Shown: piece after piece, positions 61,384-64,000 of the stretch
Layout: every line of letters starts with the position of its first letter
How positions within the stretch are numbered: position 1 is the first letter of the stretch
NCBI GenBank assembly: GCA_963724385.1
Contig: CAVRUJ010000002.1
Location: 1,426,001 to 1,490,000 of the forward strand
DNA: 64,000 nt
Direction of reading: 5' to 3'
Source: DASXQK01 sp963724385
GTDB taxonomy: Bacteria; Pseudomonadota; Alphaproteobacteria; Dongiales; Dongiaceae
Program-made: the position numbers and the translations under genes
The notes under the pieces: generated by a model
Seen by the model: the letters and a program-made list of their open reading frames with translations, nothing else
What the model was told of the DNA's origin: nothing
Databases searched by the model: none

Positions 61384-63357
61384 CTAGGCCTGGCACAGCT
61401 CTCGTAACGCGGCCTCGAAGTTCCGTGCGAAGCGCGGACCGTCGCAGAGCGGCGATCGGGCGACCCGTTCGCGCAATTCCGATCGCAGATGGGCGAGACG
61501 GCTGCGGTCCGCGCCAAGCCGGTGGACGATGGCGATGTAGTCTTCGGGATCGCGGGCGATCGTTTCGGTCAAGCCGACGTTCGAAAGGTGACTGAACGAA
61601 TGGCGGCCCGCGAAACTCTGTCCGGGCATCGTCACGACAGGAACGCCCATCCACAACGCTTCGCAAGTGGTCAAGCCGCCCGAATAGGGAAAGGAATCGA
61701 GCGCAATATCGATTCCGCCGTAGCGTTCCAGCAGCGTCCGTCGCGGCAGGACGCCCTCGAAATGGAGCCGGTCGCCGCCGATGCCGGCCTCGCCGAACCA
61801 ATCGCGAATGCGCGCCTGCGTCTCAGCCACCTGGAAGCCGCCGTAGATGAAGCAGAGCCGCGAGCCGGCCTCGGCATGGAGAATACGCGCCCATAGCCCG
61901 ACGACCGCGGCGTTGATCTTCGCTGGCAGGTGAAAACTGGCAAATGTGAGCGGCCCCGTGGCACCGGCTGGAAGCGGCGTGACGGAGGGAGCGTCGTCTG
62001 GCGGATCGAAGCATATATAGTCGTCGGGCAGCCGAATGACCCTCTCGACGTAGTCGGCCTCTTCGCCGGCGGGGACATGGAATCTGTCGGCGATGAGGCC
62101 GTCCATGGCCTTGAGGCCGGTCGTGCCCACGTAGCCGGCCCAGGTCAGTTGAACCGGCGCCAGGCGCCGGGAGAACGCGGGCAGCCGGTTGCCTCGGGTG
62201 TGTCCCGATAGGTCGATCAGCACGTCGATGCGATCGCCCGATACCGCGCTGGCAAGGCGGTCGTCCGACCAGCTCGCGATGCTGTGCCACCGGCGAGCGC
62301 AACGCTTGAATCGCTGGGTGATCGCATCCTCAACGTCGCTTCCGGCGAAGACGATGAGCTCGATGCTTGCGGGGTCCAATGCCTCCGCGGCGCGGATCGT
62401 GAAATAGCCAACGGGATGGTTCTGCAAGTCGGGGGAGACCAGCCCCACGCGCAGGCGCCGGTTCCGGTCCGCCGAAGGCGAGCGGTGTTTCCCCGTCGGA
62501 CGCAGGCCGGCGCCGTTTCGCAGATCCCACGCCTTGTGCAGATCCATGAGCTTTGCGGCGGTGACCCCGAGCTCGTACTGGGCCGCCATGAAGCGGGTGG
62601 AAAGCGTACCGGGGTCGGAAGGATTCTGTTCGAGCAGGGCGTCGAAGCCGGCGACGGCGGCGCCAACCGCGCCCAGCCGCAGCTCGAGCTCGAACAGATT
62701 GAAGGCTGCCGGCTCGAATGCCGGATCGGCGCCGCGCGCCCTGCGGTAGAGATCCAGCGCGGCCTGGAGATTGCCCTGTTCGTCGCTGAGCTTGGCAAGA
62801 TTGTAGAGGGCCACGACATGGCCGGGGTTCAGCGCGAGGGCGGTCTCGAAAAGGCGTCTGGCGTCGTCCCGCAAGCCCGCCGCCAGGAGCGCGATGCCGA
62901 GCTTGGCGGGCACTTCTGCGCGCTCGGGGAAACGCGCCGTGGCGATGCCCGCGATCTGCCGGGCGTCATCGAGCCGTCCCAGCAAGCGATAGGTGTCGAT
63001 GAGTTCGATGTATGTGTCGAGGCGAGCCGGCGCCAGCTCCAGCGCGCGGCGGAAATGGAACAGGCTCTTGGTCAACGCACCTTCGGTGAGAAACACCTTG
63101 CCAAGAGTGTGATGCGCCGCTGCGTCCCCCGGCTGCGCCTTGACGAGCGACAGAAGCTTCGCGCGAGCGGCACTGAGCCGGCCCGAGTCGATCAGCAACA
63201 AGGCGAGATTGTAGCCGGCGACGGGATGCGATGGATTGGCGGCCAGGACCTGCTTGTACAGGCGTTCGGCCTCGCCTTTGGCGCCGCCAAAGTGGCAGCG
63301 GATGGCCTGCTCGACGATCGACGACAATCGCGCTGTTTCGTCTGTCCTTCCGGTCAT
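61384..63357 (-). CDS. TPR protein with GT41 (O-GlcNAc transferase/SPINDLY-like) domain
   Basis: 657 residues. Residues ~10-270 form about seven TPR units (HPVAGYNLALLLIDSGRL, HTLGKVFLTEGALTKSL, VALYNLAKLSDEQGNLQAAL). The rest is the GT41 catalytic region: RVGLVSPDLQNHPVGYF, IDVLIDLSGHTRGNRLPAF, RLAPVQLTWAGYVGTTGLKAMD, LTFASFHLPAKI and IDIALDSFPYSGGLTTCEALWMGVPVV. Such bacterial OGT-like enzymes can glycosylate proteins (O-linked sugar on Ser/Thr) or cell-surface glycans; targets unknown. No signal peptide. It converges on the aldo/keto reductase gene with a 14-base gap. Confidence 0.9.
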   Translation of the reverse strand: MTGRTDETARLSSIVEQAIRCHFGGAKGEAERLYKQVLAANPSHPVAGYNLALLLIDSGRLSAARAKLLSLVKAQPGDAAAHHTLGKVFLTEGALTKSLFHFRRALELAPARLDTYIELIDTYRLLGRLDDARQIAGIATARFPERAEVPAKLGIALLAAGLRDDARRLFETALALNPGHVVALYNLAKLSDEQGNLQAALDLYRRARGADPAFEPAAFNLFELELRLGAVGAAVAGFDALLEQNPSDPGTLSTRFMAAQYELGVTAAKLMDLHKAWDLRNGAGLRPTGKHRSPSADRNRRLRVGLVSPDLQNHPVGYFTIRAAEALDPASIELIVFAGSDVEDAITQRFKRCARRWHSIASWSDDRLASAVSGDRIDVLIDLSGHTRGNRLPAFSRRLAPVQLTWAGYVGTTGLKAMDGLIADRFHVPAGEEADYVERVIRLPDDYICFDPPDDAPSVTPLPAGATGPLTFASFHLPAKINAAVVGLWARILHAEAGSRLCFIYGGFQVAETQARIRDWFGEAGIGGDRLHFEGVLPRRTLLERYGGIDIALDSFPYSGGLTTCEALWMGVPVVTMPGQSFAGRHSFSHLSNVGLTETIARDPEDYIAIVHRLGADRSRLAHLRSELRERVARSPLCDGPRFARNFEAALRELCQA

Positions 63358-63426
63358 GACGGCGTGATCATTTCTGCAGGACGGTCAAGGTCGGCGGCGA
63401 TCGATCCCTGGTCATGGGCTCGCACC

Positions 63427-64000
63427 CTAGATCGCCGAGCCCGCTTTCAGGCCTTCCAGCACAGCCTCCTCGGCCGTGCGGGGTGCCACGCAATCGCCGA
63501 TGCGGTGGACTTCGCCGGGCCAGCCGGCGACTTCGTCGGCCAGGCGCAACTCCTGCTCGTGTCCAAGCGCCAGAACCAGCGTATCGACGCCCTCGCAGAC
63601 GATCGGCTCGCCGCTGCTCATATGCTGGAGATAGACCGTGTTCCCGTCCGCCCCGTAGAGCCGCGCATAGGGAATGATCTCGACCCCCAGCTTGTGGAGC
63701 GTGCCATGCCACTGGTCGCGGACATATTGCTGGATGCGCTGGCCCGCGACGTATCCGGCGACGGCGAGGCGAACCCGGCAGCCGGCGCGCGCGAGCCGTT
63801 CGGCGACGCCGAGCCCGATCCAATCGCAGCGCCAGTCGGCGACCAGGACCGAACTGCCGACATTGGCTTCTTCCTTCAAGAGTTGCCAGAACGTCGACAA
63901 CATGGGCGCTCTCGGCCCCCTCGAACGCCGGGCGATAGGGCCTGGCGCCGGTCGCGAGCACAACCGCATCGGGCTTCTCCTTCTGCAGCAGGCTGAGGTC
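63427..64000 (-). CDS. FAD-dependent oxidoreductase, C-terminal part (OYE/TMADH-type), frameshifted and cut by window edge
   Basis: C-terminal ~190 residues of a protein like the trimethylamine/dimethylamine dehydrogenase family of flavin oxidoreductases. DAVVLATGARPYRPAF lies at the window edge; VLVADWRCDWIGLGVAERLAR, AGQRIQQYVRDQWHGTLHKLGV, DTLVLALGHEQELRLA and EVHRIGDCVAPRTAEEAVLE follow. The frame breaks near 63884-63892: HVVDV should continue WQLLKEEANVGSS, but one extra base (gacgttctgg for gacgtctgg) shifts it. The N-terminal FMN barrel and 4Fe-4S site would lie beyond 64000. It is on the same strand as, and 69 bp before, the GT41 gene. Confidence 0.82.
   Translation of the reverse strand, partial: TSACCRRRSPMRLCSRPAPGPIARRSRGPRAPMLSTFWQLLKEEANVGSSVLVADWRCDWIGLGVAERLARAGCRVRLAVAGYVAGQRIQQYVRDQWHGTLHKLGVEIIPYARLYGADGNTVYLQHMSSGEPIVCEGVDTLVLALGHEQELRLADEVAGWPGEVHRIGDCVAPRTAEEAVLEGLKAGSAI

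Overview
The window is a high-G+C, densely packed chromosomal segment that fits an alphaproteobacterium, most likely Rhodospirillales-like. The grounds are the gene orders dnaK-dnaJ-dapB next to nth, ubiE-ubiB/coaBC-dut divergent from mutM, and rpsT-dnaA-dnaN-recF-gyrB, together with an RpoH promoter of the alphaproteobacterial type. I saw no tRNA, rRNA, CRISPR array, transposase or phage gene. Species cannot be named from the sequence.

Layout. 1-5.3 kb: nth (cut by the window edge), a DUF2244 protein, and the heat-shock operon dnaK-dnaJ-dapB; dnaJ carries a one-base frameshift. 5.3-8.4 kb: a small membrane protein overlapping a DUF1848 protein, then a GT1 glycosyltransferase coupled to a tandem-cupin protein. 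8.5-14 kb: a CHASE2 class III nucleotide cyclase, a secreted FecR-domain protein and a Na+/H+ antiporter ending in a cyclic-nucleotide-binding domain, which together could be a signalling module. 14-17.3 kb: a minus-strand GNAT/ATP-grasp/ATP-grasp cluster. It contains a 401-bp inverted-repeat element and is preceded by a promoter, a highly structured ~200-nt leader and a strong intrinsic terminator; this is the best candidate for something undescribed. 17.4-25.3 kb: a DMT exporter, an aldehyde dehydrogenase, a GNAT gene flanked by two copies of a 110-bp double-hairpin repeat, and two APC amino-acid permeases with a universal stress protein.

25.5-31.3 kb: glycerol-3-phosphate metabolism (glpD-gpsA with a class I amidotransferase, divergent from glpK) plus a fucosyltransferase-like gene. 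31.3-33.2 kb: a Rieske oxygenase and a YdcF-like protein. 33.2-40.1 kb: a complete beta-oxidation operon (fadD, fadA, a Bacillus-FadN-type bifunctional enzyme, acyl-CoA dehydrogenase) with coupled start/stop overlaps; the dehydrogenase has a one-base frameshift near its 3' end. 40.3-42.8 kb: pgk and a secreted sorbosone/glucose dehydrogenase-like propeller. 42.8-49.1 kb: moeB-like, dut, coaBC, a lone polysaccharide flippase, ubiB and ubiE on the minus strand. 49.1-58.4 kb: mutM, an enoyl-CoA hydratase, rpsT, a rhodanese, dnaA, dnaN, recF and gyrB. 58.5-64 kb: an aldo/keto reductase pair around an AIM24 protein, a TPR/GT41 (O-GlcNAc transferase-like) protein, and the C-terminal part of a frameshifted flavin oxidoreductase cut by the window edge.

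Three genes are each broken by exactly one inserted base, which looks more like sequence error than gene decay. All functional assignments come from motif recognition by eye; no database search was run.
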